Positions 16,453 through 23,720 of a stretch of DNA of 64,000 bases are shown in pieces; position 1 is the first letter of the stretch, and each line of letters begins with the position of its first letter. A program made the position numbers and the translations under genes. The notes below the pieces were generated by a model. It had not been told where the DNA came from and ran no database searches. It saw only the letters and a list, made by a program, of their open reading frames with translations. Source of the stretch: an uncultured Anaerolineales bacterium (GTDB taxonomy: Bacteria > Chloroflexota > Anaerolineae > Anaerolineales > UBA6663); NCBI GenBank assembly GCA_937952305.1, contig CALFZO010000081.1, forward strand, positions 1-64,000. The letters are read 5' to 3'.

Positions 16453-17202
16453 ATGACCGACGCACTTGGCTGGCGCAGGAAATTCGGCGTGTTGGCGCCC
16501 AGCACCAACACCATCGTCGAGCCCGATTTCTACGGGATGAGCGTGCCCGGCGTGACCGCGCACTTCTCGCGCATCCACATCCGCGACCAGAACCTGGGCA
16601 GCGACGAGGCTTTCGAGCGGCTGCTGGAGCAGATCCGCATCGAGATCAACTACGCCATCGACCGCGTGATGACGTGCGCGCCGGAATACCTGGTGATGGG
16701 CATGAGCGCCGAGACCTTCTGGGACGGCGTCGACGGCAACCGCGCCTTCATCCAACGCGTCAGCGACCGCACCGGCCAGGGCTTGCGCGTGGCCACCGGC
16801 GCCGAGGCCTGTGAGCGCGCCCTCAAGCTCTTCGGCGCCAAGAAGATCGGCGTCGTCACGCCCTATCAGCCCATCGGCGACCGCAACGTGGTCCGCTTCT
16901 TCGGCGACCTGGGCTTCGAGGTGGCGGCCATCAAGGGGCTGAGGTGCCCGACCGCCATCGCCATCGCGCACGTCACCGAGGACGAATTGCGCGCGGCCTT
17001 GCTGGAGGTCAACGTGCCCGGCGTGGACGCCCTGGTGCAGGTGGGCACCAACCTGAGCATGGTGCGCCTGGCCGACGAGGCCGAACGCTGGCTGAAGAAG
17101 CCGGTGCTGGCCATCAACGCCGCCACCTGGTGGATGGCCCTGCGCGACAACGGCATCGCTGACAAGCTCTACGGCGCCGGCCGGCTGTTGCGCGAGTTCT
17201 AG
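16453..17202 (+). CDS. Maleate isomerase/arylmalonate decarboxylase-like protein lacking both family cysteines
   Basis: A 249-aa Asp/Glu racemase-superfamily protein of the maleate cis-trans isomerase/arylmalonate decarboxylase branch: FGVLAPSTNTIVEP at the start, KIGVVTPY in the second half, and VQVGTNL near the end. Isomerases such as NicE carry a Cys in each half (usually in a CTSG-like and a CTN-like motif). Here those positions read GMSAE (Met84) and VGTNL (Gly198), so the normal two-cysteine mechanism seems impossible. GAGGAG precedes the ATG. It follows the ALDH gene and precedes the nitrilase. It may do a different reaction on a related acid. Confidence 0.82.
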   Translation: MTDALGWRRKFGVLAPSTNTIVEPDFYGMSVPGVTAHFSRIHIRDQNLGSDEAFERLLEQIRIEINYAIDRVMTCAPEYLVMGMSAETFWDGVDGNRAFIQRVSDRTGQGLRVATGAEACERALKLFGAKKIGVVTPYQPIGDRNVVRFFGDLGFEVAAIKGLRCPTAIAIAHVTEDELRAALLEVNVPGVDALVQVGTNLSMVRLADEAERWLKKPVLAINAATWWMALRDNGIADKLYGAGRLLREF

Positions 17203-17228
17203 CCCAACCCAGCCAGGCGCCGCCGCCC

Positions 17229-18965
17229 ATGCCCTTCACCCCTCCCCGCGTCCGCGCCGCCGCGCTGCAGTTCGCGGTCGGCCCGGACCTGGATGCCAAC
17301 CTGGGTACGTGTCTGCGGCTGATCGACCAGGCCGCTCAGCATCGGCCGGACCTCATCGTCCTGCCTGAGTTTGTCAACCACATCGCCTGGTACACCGACG
17401 CCGCCCACTGCTACCAGGTCGCCGTCGAATTGGACGGCCCCTTCCTGACGGCGCTGGCGGCCAGGGCCGCCGAGCATCTCTGTTACCTCAAGGTGAACGT
17501 GACCCTGCGCCGCGCCGCCGGCCAGGTGACCGGCACGAACATCCTGTTTGGCCCAGATGGCCAGCGATTGGCCGTCAACGACAAGCAGGTATTGATGGGC
17601 AACGAGAACGACTTCCTGACACCGGCCAGCGAGGCCGGGCCGGTGGTGCGCACCTCCATCGGCGCGCTGGGCATGTACGCGTGCATGGACGGCGTCATCA
17701 ACGAGGTGGCGCGCGGGCTGGCGGTGCGCGGGGCCCAGATCTTGCTCAACAGTCTCAACTCGTTCGCCCACGACGAAGCCGCGCTGCATATCCCCGTGCG
17801 CGCCGCCGAGAACAAGGTCTTCATCGTGGCCGCCAACAAGGTCGGCGGTCTCGTCCCGCCCGAGCTGGTGGAGGCTGTGGCGGCCCGGCTCAAGATCGCG
17901 CCGCACTTCCTGCACGGCGCCGGCGAGAGCCAGATTGTGGCGCCGGATGGCACCGTGCTGGCCAAAGCGCCGCGCACCGGCGAGGCCGTGGTCGTGGCCG
18001 ATCTCGACCTGGCCCAGGCCGAAAACAAGCGCCGGCCGGACGGCACCGATCTGCTGGTCTCCCGCCGGCCGGAGTTGTACGGCCCCATCGGGACGGCGCC
18101 CGCCGCCCCTGCCCCGCGCCGGGGCGCCGCCGAAATTACGGCGGCCGTCTACCAACCGGCCAACGACGGCCCGGCTGCCATTGCCGAAATCGCGGAAGCG
18201 GTCGGCGCGGCTGCGCGCTCCGGCGTGCAGTTCCTGGTCCTGCCCGAGCTGGGGCATGTGCCCGGCGGTCAAGTCGCCGATCCCGCCGCGACGGCGGCCG
18301 AATCAGCGCGGCTCATCGCGGCCGTGGCGGCGGCGCTGCCGCCGGAGGGCGGGTGCTTCGTCGCAGCCAGCGTGGTGGAAACGGTCGGGGCCGGATACCG
18401 GCACACCGGCGTCTTGATTGGCCCCGAGGGCGTCCGGCTGCGACAGCCGCAGCTGCACGCCGCCGGCCGGCATCCCTGGGTCACTGTCCTCGGCCGGGAA
18501 CTGCTCACGATCGATCTGCCTTTCGGGCGCGCCGCCGTCATCGTCGGCAACGACGCGCTCTACCCGGAGACCTTCCGGCTGGCGACGCTGCAGGACGTGG
18601 AGGTGGTGGGCGTGCCGACCACGCTGCTTGAGCCGTGGGAGATGACGACCGGGCTGCTTGAACGCGCGGCCGAGAACCGCCTGAACGTGGTCGCCGCCGC
18701 GCGGCCGGGCCCGGCCGGCACCAGCGCCGTGATCGCCATCACCGAGGACTTCACGCTGTGGACTGAGTGGAAGAACCGGCCCTTTGACGGCAACATCAAC
18801 TACCCGGCGGTGACCCGCGCCGCAGCCGGCCCGGGCCTGACGCGTGCCAGCGTCTACCCGGCGGCAGCGGCCAACCGCCTGATCTCGCACCGGACCGATG
18901 TCGTCAACGGCCGCCCGTGGCGGCTCGTCCAGGCCCTCACCGAGCCGGAGGCGGCCGCGCTATGA
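17229..18965 (+). CDS. Tandem carbon-nitrogen hydrolase, second domain apparently inactive
   Basis: A 578-aa protein of two nitrilase-superfamily domains, about twice the usual length. Domain 1 (about 5-280) has the Glu47 (LPEF), Lys119 (NDKQV) and Cys152 (YACMDGVINE) triad. Domain 2 (about 300-560) keeps Glu340 (LPEL), but the Lys position reads Gln (RQPQL) and the Cys position reads Gly440 (VGNDALYPE), so it has probably lost catalysis and may serve structure. The active half would hydrolyse an amide or nitrile. Its stop overlaps the monooxygenase ATG as ATGA, so the two products are probably made together. Confidence 0.88.
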   Translation: MPFTPPRVRAAALQFAVGPDLDANLGTCLRLIDQAAQHRPDLIVLPEFVNHIAWYTDAAHCYQVAVELDGPFLTALAARAAEHLCYLKVNVTLRRAAGQVTGTNILFGPDGQRLAVNDKQVLMGNENDFLTPASEAGPVVRTSIGALGMYACMDGVINEVARGLAVRGAQILLNSLNSFAHDEAALHIPVRAAENKVFIVAANKVGGLVPPELVEAVAARLKIAPHFLHGAGESQIVAPDGTVLAKAPRTGEAVVVADLDLAQAENKRRPDGTDLLVSRRPELYGPIGTAPAAPAPRRGAAEITAAVYQPANDGPAAIAEIAEAVGAAARSGVQFLVLPELGHVPGGQVADPAATAAESARLIAAVAAALPPEGGCFVAASVVETVGAGYRHTGVLIGPEGVRLRQPQLHAAGRHPWVTVLGRELLTIDLPFGRAAVIVGNDALYPETFRLATLQDVEVVGVPTTLLEPWEMTTGLLERAAENRLNVVAAARPGPAGTSAVIAITEDFTLWTEWKNRPFDGNINYPAVTRAAAGPGLTRASVYPAAAANRLISHRTDVVNGRPWRLVQALTEPEAAAL

Positions 18966-20122
18966 CGCTGCCCGTCCTGATTGTCGGCGCCGGCCCGGTG
19001 GGCCTCGCCCTGGCGCGCGCCCTGACCTTACAAGGCCGAGCGGTGCGCGTCTTCGAAGCCCTGGAGGCACTCAGCCCGGAGGCCCGCGCCAGCACCTTTC
19101 ACCCGCCCACCCTGGAGATGTTCGCGGAATGGGGCGTGCTCGCGCCGATCCTGGCCGAGGGTCACCGCGTGGACAGCCTGGAATACTGGGAACGCGCCAC
19201 GCGCGAGCGCGTCGCACGCTTCGAGTACGCCCTCATCACCCAAGACACGCCCTACCCGTTCCGCCTGCAACTGCCGCAAGCGCGCGTCACACGCCTGCTG
19301 CTGCCCTACGTCACCGGCTCGCCGGTGGGCGCCGTACACTTTCAGCACCGCCTGGTTGACTTTCAGGATCACGGCACCCATGTCACCGCCGTCTTTGAGA
19401 CGCCGGACGGGCCGGTGCGCGTGGACGGCCAGTATCTGGTGGGCGCGGACGGAGCCCGCAGCACAGTGCGCCGCCGGTTGGGCTTGAACTTCGCCGGGCT
19501 GACGTACCCAGATCGGTTCCTGCTGGTGCCGAGCGAGATCGATCTGGAGGCCGTGCTGCCCGGCCTGGGCCCCGTCAACTACATCTTCGACCCTGAAGAG
19601 TGGATCATCATTTTGCGCCTGCCCGGCGTCACGCGCATCGTCTTCCAGATCGGGCCAGACGAAGATGAAGCGGCGGTGCTGCAACCTGAACGCGTGTCGG
19701 CGCGCCTGCGGCGTCTGGCCGGCGCGGCGCCGTTCACAATCAAGGGCACGTCCCTCTACAGCGTGCACCAGCGCATCGCCGACACCTTCCGCGTCGGCCG
19801 CGTCCTGTTGGCCGGCGATGCCGCCCACATCAACAACCCGGCCGGTGGAATGGGCATGAACAGCGGCATTCACGATGCCCACCTCTTGGCGGCGGCGCTG
19901 GTGGCCGATAGCGATCCCGAACTTGATCGGTACGCGCAGGTCCGGCGCGCCTGGGCCGTAGACAAGGTCCAGCACCACACCCACGAGACCTACGCCGCGC
20001 TCGTGGTCCGCGAGCCGGCCGCGCGCCAGGAGCGCAACGAACGCTACCGCGCGCTGGCGGCCGACCCCGCGCAAGCCCGCGCCTACCTCTTGCGCGCCTC
20101 CATGCTCGAAGACCGGCTGTGA
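18962..20122 (+). CDS. FAD-dependent aromatic-hydroxylase-type monooxygenase (PHBH family)
   Basis: A 386-aa flavoprotein monooxygenase. PVLIVGAGPVGLALARAL is the FAD Rossmann site, VGADGARSTVRR is the DG motif and GDAAHINNPAGGMGMNSGIHDA the second FAD motif, as in MhpA, TetX and 6-hydroxynicotinate 3-monooxygenase. Such enzymes hydroxylate electron-rich rings using NAD(P)H and oxygen. Start is the ATG overlapping the nitrilase stop. Ring substrates might be pyrrole- or pyridine-like here (inference). No separate reductase is needed for this class. Confidence 0.92.
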   Translation: MTLPVLIVGAGPVGLALARALTLQGRAVRVFEALEALSPEARASTFHPPTLEMFAEWGVLAPILAEGHRVDSLEYWERATRERVARFEYALITQDTPYPFRLQLPQARVTRLLLPYVTGSPVGAVHFQHRLVDFQDHGTHVTAVFETPDGPVRVDGQYLVGADGARSTVRRRLGLNFAGLTYPDRFLLVPSEIDLEAVLPGLGPVNYIFDPEEWIIILRLPGVTRIVFQIGPDEDEAAVLQPERVSARLRRLAGAAPFTIKGTSLYSVHQRIADTFRVGRVLLAGDAAHINNPAGGMGMNSGIHDAHLLAAALVADSDPELDRYAQVRRAWAVDKVQHHTHETYAALVVREPAARQERNERYRALAADPAQARAYLLRASMLEDRL

Positions 20123-20157
20123 CCGGCGCGCGCCCCACCCCGTCCTCGGAGGTCCGC

Positions 20158-21615
20158 ATGCCCACCTCACCGCGCCAGGCCGGCCTGTACCTCGACGGCG
20201 CCGAGCAGCCCGCCCTCAGCGGCGAAACTTTCGCCAGCCTGGCGCCGGCCACCGGCCAGGTGCTGGGCTACGCCGCTCGAGCGCGCGCCGGGGACGCCGA
20301 GCGCGCGGTCGCCTCGGCCCAGCGCGCCTTCCCGGCCTGGGCCGGCCTGCCGCCGGCCGAGCGCGAGCACATCCTGCTGCGGGCCGCCGACCAGGTGGAC
20401 GCCCAGCGCGCCGAGCTGATGGACCTGCTGATCGACGAGAGCGGCTCGACCATCGCCAAGGCCCGGTACGAGGCCGCGTACACGGCCAGCCTCTTGCGCG
20501 CCGCCGCCGGCGAAGTGCGCCGGCTGGCCGGCGAAACGTTTCCCAACGAAAAACCGCACCGGCTGTCGCTGGTGGTGCGCGAGCCGCTCGGCGTGGTCCT
20601 GGCGATCTCGCCCTTCAACGCGCCGCTGGTGCTGCTGGCCAAGATGATCGTGTTTGCGCTGGCGGCCGGCAACACCGTCATCGCCAAGCCGTCCGAGGAG
20701 ACGCCGCTGATCGCGGTGGCGCTGGCCGCCGCCTTGAGCGCCGGCGGCTTACCGCCCGGCGTCTTCAATGTCGTCACCGGCTTTGGCGCTGAGTGCGGCG
20801 AACCGCTGGCGCGGCATCCGGACGTGGCCGGCATCGCCCTGACCGGGTCCACGGCCACCGGCCTGAAGATCGCGGCCATCGCGGCCGAGCGCCTTAAGCG
20901 TGTGCAACTCGAACTGGGCGGCAAGAACCCGCTGCTGGTCCTGGGCGACGTCGACCCGGGGCAGGCGGCCGAGATCGCGGCAGTGGGCGCCTTCTATCAC
21001 GGCGGCCAGATCTGCATGTCCAGCGCCCGCATCGTGGCGGAGCGCCGCGTGGCGCGGGCGTTCGCGGAGGCGCTGGCCGAGAAGGCGCGCCGGCTCCATC
21101 TGGGCGATCTGCGCGACGAGCGCACAGCCTACGGGCCGCTCATCAACGCCCGCGCCCTGGCCAAGGTGAGCGCCCACGTCGAGGCGGCGCGCGCCGGCGG
21201 GGCCGAGGTCCTGGCTGGCGGCGCCGCGCACACAGGGTTGACCTACCAGCCGACGGTGCTGTGGGATCCGCCGCGCCAGAGCCCGGCCTGGTGCGAGGAG
21301 ACTTTCGGGCCGGTGGCGGCCGTGGTCCCGGCAGCCGACCTGGACGAGGCCCTGGCCATCGCGAATGCCAGCGATTACGGCCTGAGCGCGGGCATCCTCA
21401 CCAACGACCTGACCCGCGGCCTGACGGCGGCCCGCCGCCTGCGCTGCGGGGCCGTGCACGTGGGCACGCATTCCTTTCAAAGCGACGCCCTGGCGCCGAT
21501 CGGCGGCTTCGGCTTATCGGGGATCGGGCGCAGCGGCGGCCATTACTCGGTGGAGCACTTCACCGAGCTGAAGTGGATCTCGCTGGAACTCGGCGCGACC
21601 GCGCGCCCGTTCTGA
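20158..21615 (+). CDS. Aldehyde dehydrogenase (second of two, benzaldehyde/vanillin dehydrogenase-like)
   Basis: A 485-aa aldehyde dehydrogenase with ISPFNAPL, the AKPSEETP cofactor segment, ALTGSTATG, catalytic Glu in LELGGKNP and catalytic Cys in GGQICMSS. The ATG at 20158 is preceded by CGGAGG, better than a GTG at 20119 that overlaps the monooxygenase stop. It resembles aryl-aldehyde dehydrogenases more than the first ALDH does. It is the last gene of the plus-strand operon. Confidence 0.93.
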   Translation: MPTSPRQAGLYLDGAEQPALSGETFASLAPATGQVLGYAARARAGDAERAVASAQRAFPAWAGLPPAEREHILLRAADQVDAQRAELMDLLIDESGSTIAKARYEAAYTASLLRAAAGEVRRLAGETFPNEKPHRLSLVVREPLGVVLAISPFNAPLVLLAKMIVFALAAGNTVIAKPSEETPLIAVALAAALSAGGLPPGVFNVVTGFGAECGEPLARHPDVAGIALTGSTATGLKIAAIAAERLKRVQLELGGKNPLLVLGDVDPGQAAEIAAVGAFYHGGQICMSSARIVAERRVARAFAEALAEKARRLHLGDLRDERTAYGPLINARALAKVSAHVEAARAGGAEVLAGGAAHTGLTYQPTVLWDPPRQSPAWCEETFGPVAAVVPAADLDEALAIANASDYGLSAGILTNDLTRGLTAARRLRCGAVHVGTHSFQSDALAPIGGFGLSGIGRSGGHYSVEHFTELKWISLELGATARPF

Positions 21616-21630
21616 AGCCGCGCCAAAGCC

Positions 21631-21674
21631 AACAGCCGCACAGCATGTCTCCCCAGACACGTTGCGCGGCTGTT
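21631..21674. terminator. Nested inverted repeat between convergent genes
   Basis: AACAGCCGC (21631-21639) pairs with GCGGCTGTT (21666-21674), and inside it TGTCT (21646-21650) pairs with AGACA (21655-21659) around CCCC. It lies in the 96-base gap between the plus-strand ALDH and a minus-strand gene. No run of T follows on either strand, so a two-way terminator is only probable. Confidence 0.45.
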
Positions 21675-21711
21675 ATTGTGTGAACCGCCAGCGTCGAATT
21701 GGCGCCGGCGT

Positions 21712-22395
21712 CTACAGGCTCAGAATAAAGTCTTCGTCGGGCAGCAGGCCGATGTCCTTGGCCGGCTGGCGATCCACGCGGGTCGTGACCGGGCGGATAA
21801 CGTCAGCCTTGTCGGCTGTGCGGGGCTCACGGCCGATCTCCAGCGGAGTCGGGCGTCCGCCGGCCGCCAGCACCGCCTCGCGCTCAGCGCGCATCTCGGA
21901 CAGCACCGCCGTCAGTTCTGCCCAGGGCTCCGCGCCCACCTGGCCGAACCACTCCTTCAGGCGCTCCTCGTACTGAACCAGCTGATCCAATTCCCATTCG
22001 ATGCGAAACACCACTGCGGCGCGCAGCGCCTCAGCCTCATCCCGGTAGTGGTGAAGATAGAACGTTGTCTGGGTGCGGTTCCCGAATTCGTCGGTGTGCG
22101 TGACGCCGAAGTACTCTCCGCGCCAGTTTCCGCCGAAGCCCGTCTTCGTCGAGCGCGATATTCCGGACCAGCCGTGCTTGCTGGTGCTCTGCGGCCGTCG
22201 ATAAAACGGCATGCGCGGCAGCGGCGAGTCCGGGCGCGGATAACGCGCCTGCAACTCCGCCAGGATCTCCTGCGCGCGCGCGTAAGCAGCGGCGGCACCG
22301 CCGTGCTTGCGCTTAGCGACCCCCTTGGCGATTTCCCGGCCGGCCACGTACACGCGCGGCAGAAAATCCGAACCCGTGTCGCTAATCTTGGGCAT
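21712..22395 (-). CDS. Protein with a possible AP2-like DNA-binding segment, unknown function
   Basis: A 227-aa protein. Its centre (about residues 70-135) reads KHGWSGISRSTK, then WRGEYFGV, then FYLHHYRDEAEALRAAVVFR, an arrangement of strands followed by a helix that recalls the AP2 domains of bacterial and phage DNA-binding proteins. The flanks are low-complexity and charged. This is a fold guess; I do not recognise the whole protein. ATG 22395 has GAGG upstream. It stands alone, convergent with the catabolic operon and followed by a hairpin. Confidence 0.55.
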   Translation of the reverse strand: MPKISDTGSDFLPRVYVAGREIAKGVAKRKHGGAAAAYARAQEILAELQARYPRPDSPLPRMPFYRRPQSTSKHGWSGISRSTKTGFGGNWRGEYFGVTHTDEFGNRTQTTFYLHHYRDEAEALRAAVVFRIEWELDQLVQYEERLKEWFGQVGAEPWAELTAVLSEMRAEREAVLAAGGRPTPLEIGREPRTADKADVIRPVTTRVDRQPAKDIGLLPDEDFILSL

Positions 22396-22630
22396 TGTCA
22401 AACCTCAATCAATTGGAAAAGTGAGCCCGAACCAGGCACATTCGATAATTGTACCTGATCTTGTGCGGATTGGCAGAATTGGATGAGCAGCGCAAAGGTG
22501 ACGGGCCGGCGGAGCTTTGTTTTACAAGCTATTTAGCCAGGCTCAGGAAGTCTCTTCACAACTCCTTGCTAGCTTGAGAGCAGATCAACGGCACGGGCCA
22601 AGCCGCGCCACCAGCCAGAAAGGACTCCGC

Positions 22631-23098
22631 ATGGTCAGCAACATCCAAGCCAACTCCGCCCCGCACCGTTTCGAGGGCCTGCCCGCCCCGCAGCCACTGA
22701 CCGAAGAGCAGACCGCTCAGATCAAGTCGATCCTGTCCGAGTACGACGCCGACTCGCTGACCGCCGCCGACGCCAAAGACATCTTCGGCGCCTTCCGCGA
22801 AGCCAGGATCCGTCCGGGGCCGGGCCTGGCCGAGGCCATCGAGGCGGCCGGCTTCGACGCCGAACAACTCCGCACGCTCGGCCGGCCGGAAGGCGTCCCT
22901 GAGTCGCGCGGCCCGCGTGGACCGCAGGGCGCCGGGTCAGCCCAGGAACTCAACGTCACAGCGCGGCAGTCACTCCAGACGATTCTCAACCAGTTCGATC
23001 CGACGCAGCTCTTGGACGATCAGGCGGCCGACCTGCTGACACAGCTCAACCAGGCCGGCCGGCTGCCATCCGGCAACATGCTCGATCGGCGGGCCTGA
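22631..23098 (+). CDS. Small acidic protein with two similar helical repeats (weakly EF-hand-like)
   Basis: A 155-aa protein. Residues about 22-75 (IKSILSEYDADSLTAADAKDI and following) and about 115-145 (LQTILNQFDPTQLLDDQAADLL) look like two copies of one unit, with an acidic loop between helices that resembles an EF-hand without a full set of ligands. A Pro/Gly-rich linker joins them. No signal peptide or membrane segment. ATG 22631 follows AAAGGACTCCGC. It stands alone and I cannot name a function. Confidence 0.7.
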   Translation: MVSNIQANSAPHRFEGLPAPQPLTEEQTAQIKSILSEYDADSLTAADAKDIFGAFREARIRPGPGLAEAIEAAGFDAEQLRTLGRPEGVPESRGPRGPQGAGSAQELNVTARQSLQTILNQFDPTQLLDDQAADLLTQLNQAGRLPSGNMLDRRA

Positions 23099-23115
23099 CG
23101 GCGCGCGGGCGCCGC

Positions 23116-23631
23116 TCACTGCGCGTGATCGCCGGCCGGGCGCTTCGAGACAAACAGGATGAAATCCAAGTCGCCGGGCGCATGGCCGCACTGCGCCAGA
23201 TACCCGCCCAACTCGGCGCGGTGCTGCGTCCCATGATTGACGAGGTGGGCCAACACGTGCCACAACGTCTTCTCGCGCGGCCGCGCCCGCGCCCAACTGT
23301 AGCGGACCGGCGCGTTCACCTGGCTCTCGGACAAAGACCGGATATACGCCGACATCTCGCCCATCTCAGCCAGCCAGAAGCGGCGCAGGACCTTCAGGTC
23401 CGGCAGCTGTACCTCAGACAGGATCTCGGTCGGGAAGAGACCGGTCTGGCAGGCCTGGCGCCAGCTCCACTCGACGTCGACGAGGTGCAGCAGGCCCTGA
23501 AAGGCGCTGCCGTGACTGACCTTGCGCGGCGTGCTGAGCTGCTTGGGCGTCAGCCGCAACGCCTGTTGGAGGATGCGGCTGTTCGCCCACTGATTGTATT
23601 CGAACAGCAGCCCAAGGTCAGCGACGTTCAT
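23116..23631 (-). CDS. DinB-family four-helix metal-binding protein
   Basis: A 171-aa DinB/YfiT-type protein. The likely metal ligands are His49 (LLHLVDVEW) and His133 and His137 in HLVNHGTQHRAE, the usual three-His arrangement. NQWANSRI near the N-terminus is also typical. Members are metal-dependent enzymes such as thiol transferases, or are uncharacterised. It is convergent with the preceding small acidic gene and precedes the copper locus without evident link. Confidence 0.85.
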   Translation of the reverse strand: MNVADLGLLFEYNQWANSRILQQALRLTPKQLSTPRKVSHGSAFQGLLHLVDVEWSWRQACQTGLFPTEILSEVQLPDLKVLRRFWLAEMGEMSAYIRSLSESQVNAPVRYSWARARPREKTLWHVLAHLVNHGTQHRAELGGYLAQCGHAPGDLDFILFVSKRPAGDHAQ

Positions 23632-23720
23632 CGGCCCCTCCCCGCGCGCCAGGCGCCCTCGTAGATTTTGTGTCAGTCCGGGTGAGCGCCATTATAGCGC
23701 GGACCCCGATCCGGCCGCGC

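Noticed and set aside
21712..22395. An insertion-sequence or phage gene at the AP2-like protein
   Set aside because: No terminal repeats, transposase motifs or duplicated target site were seen around it.
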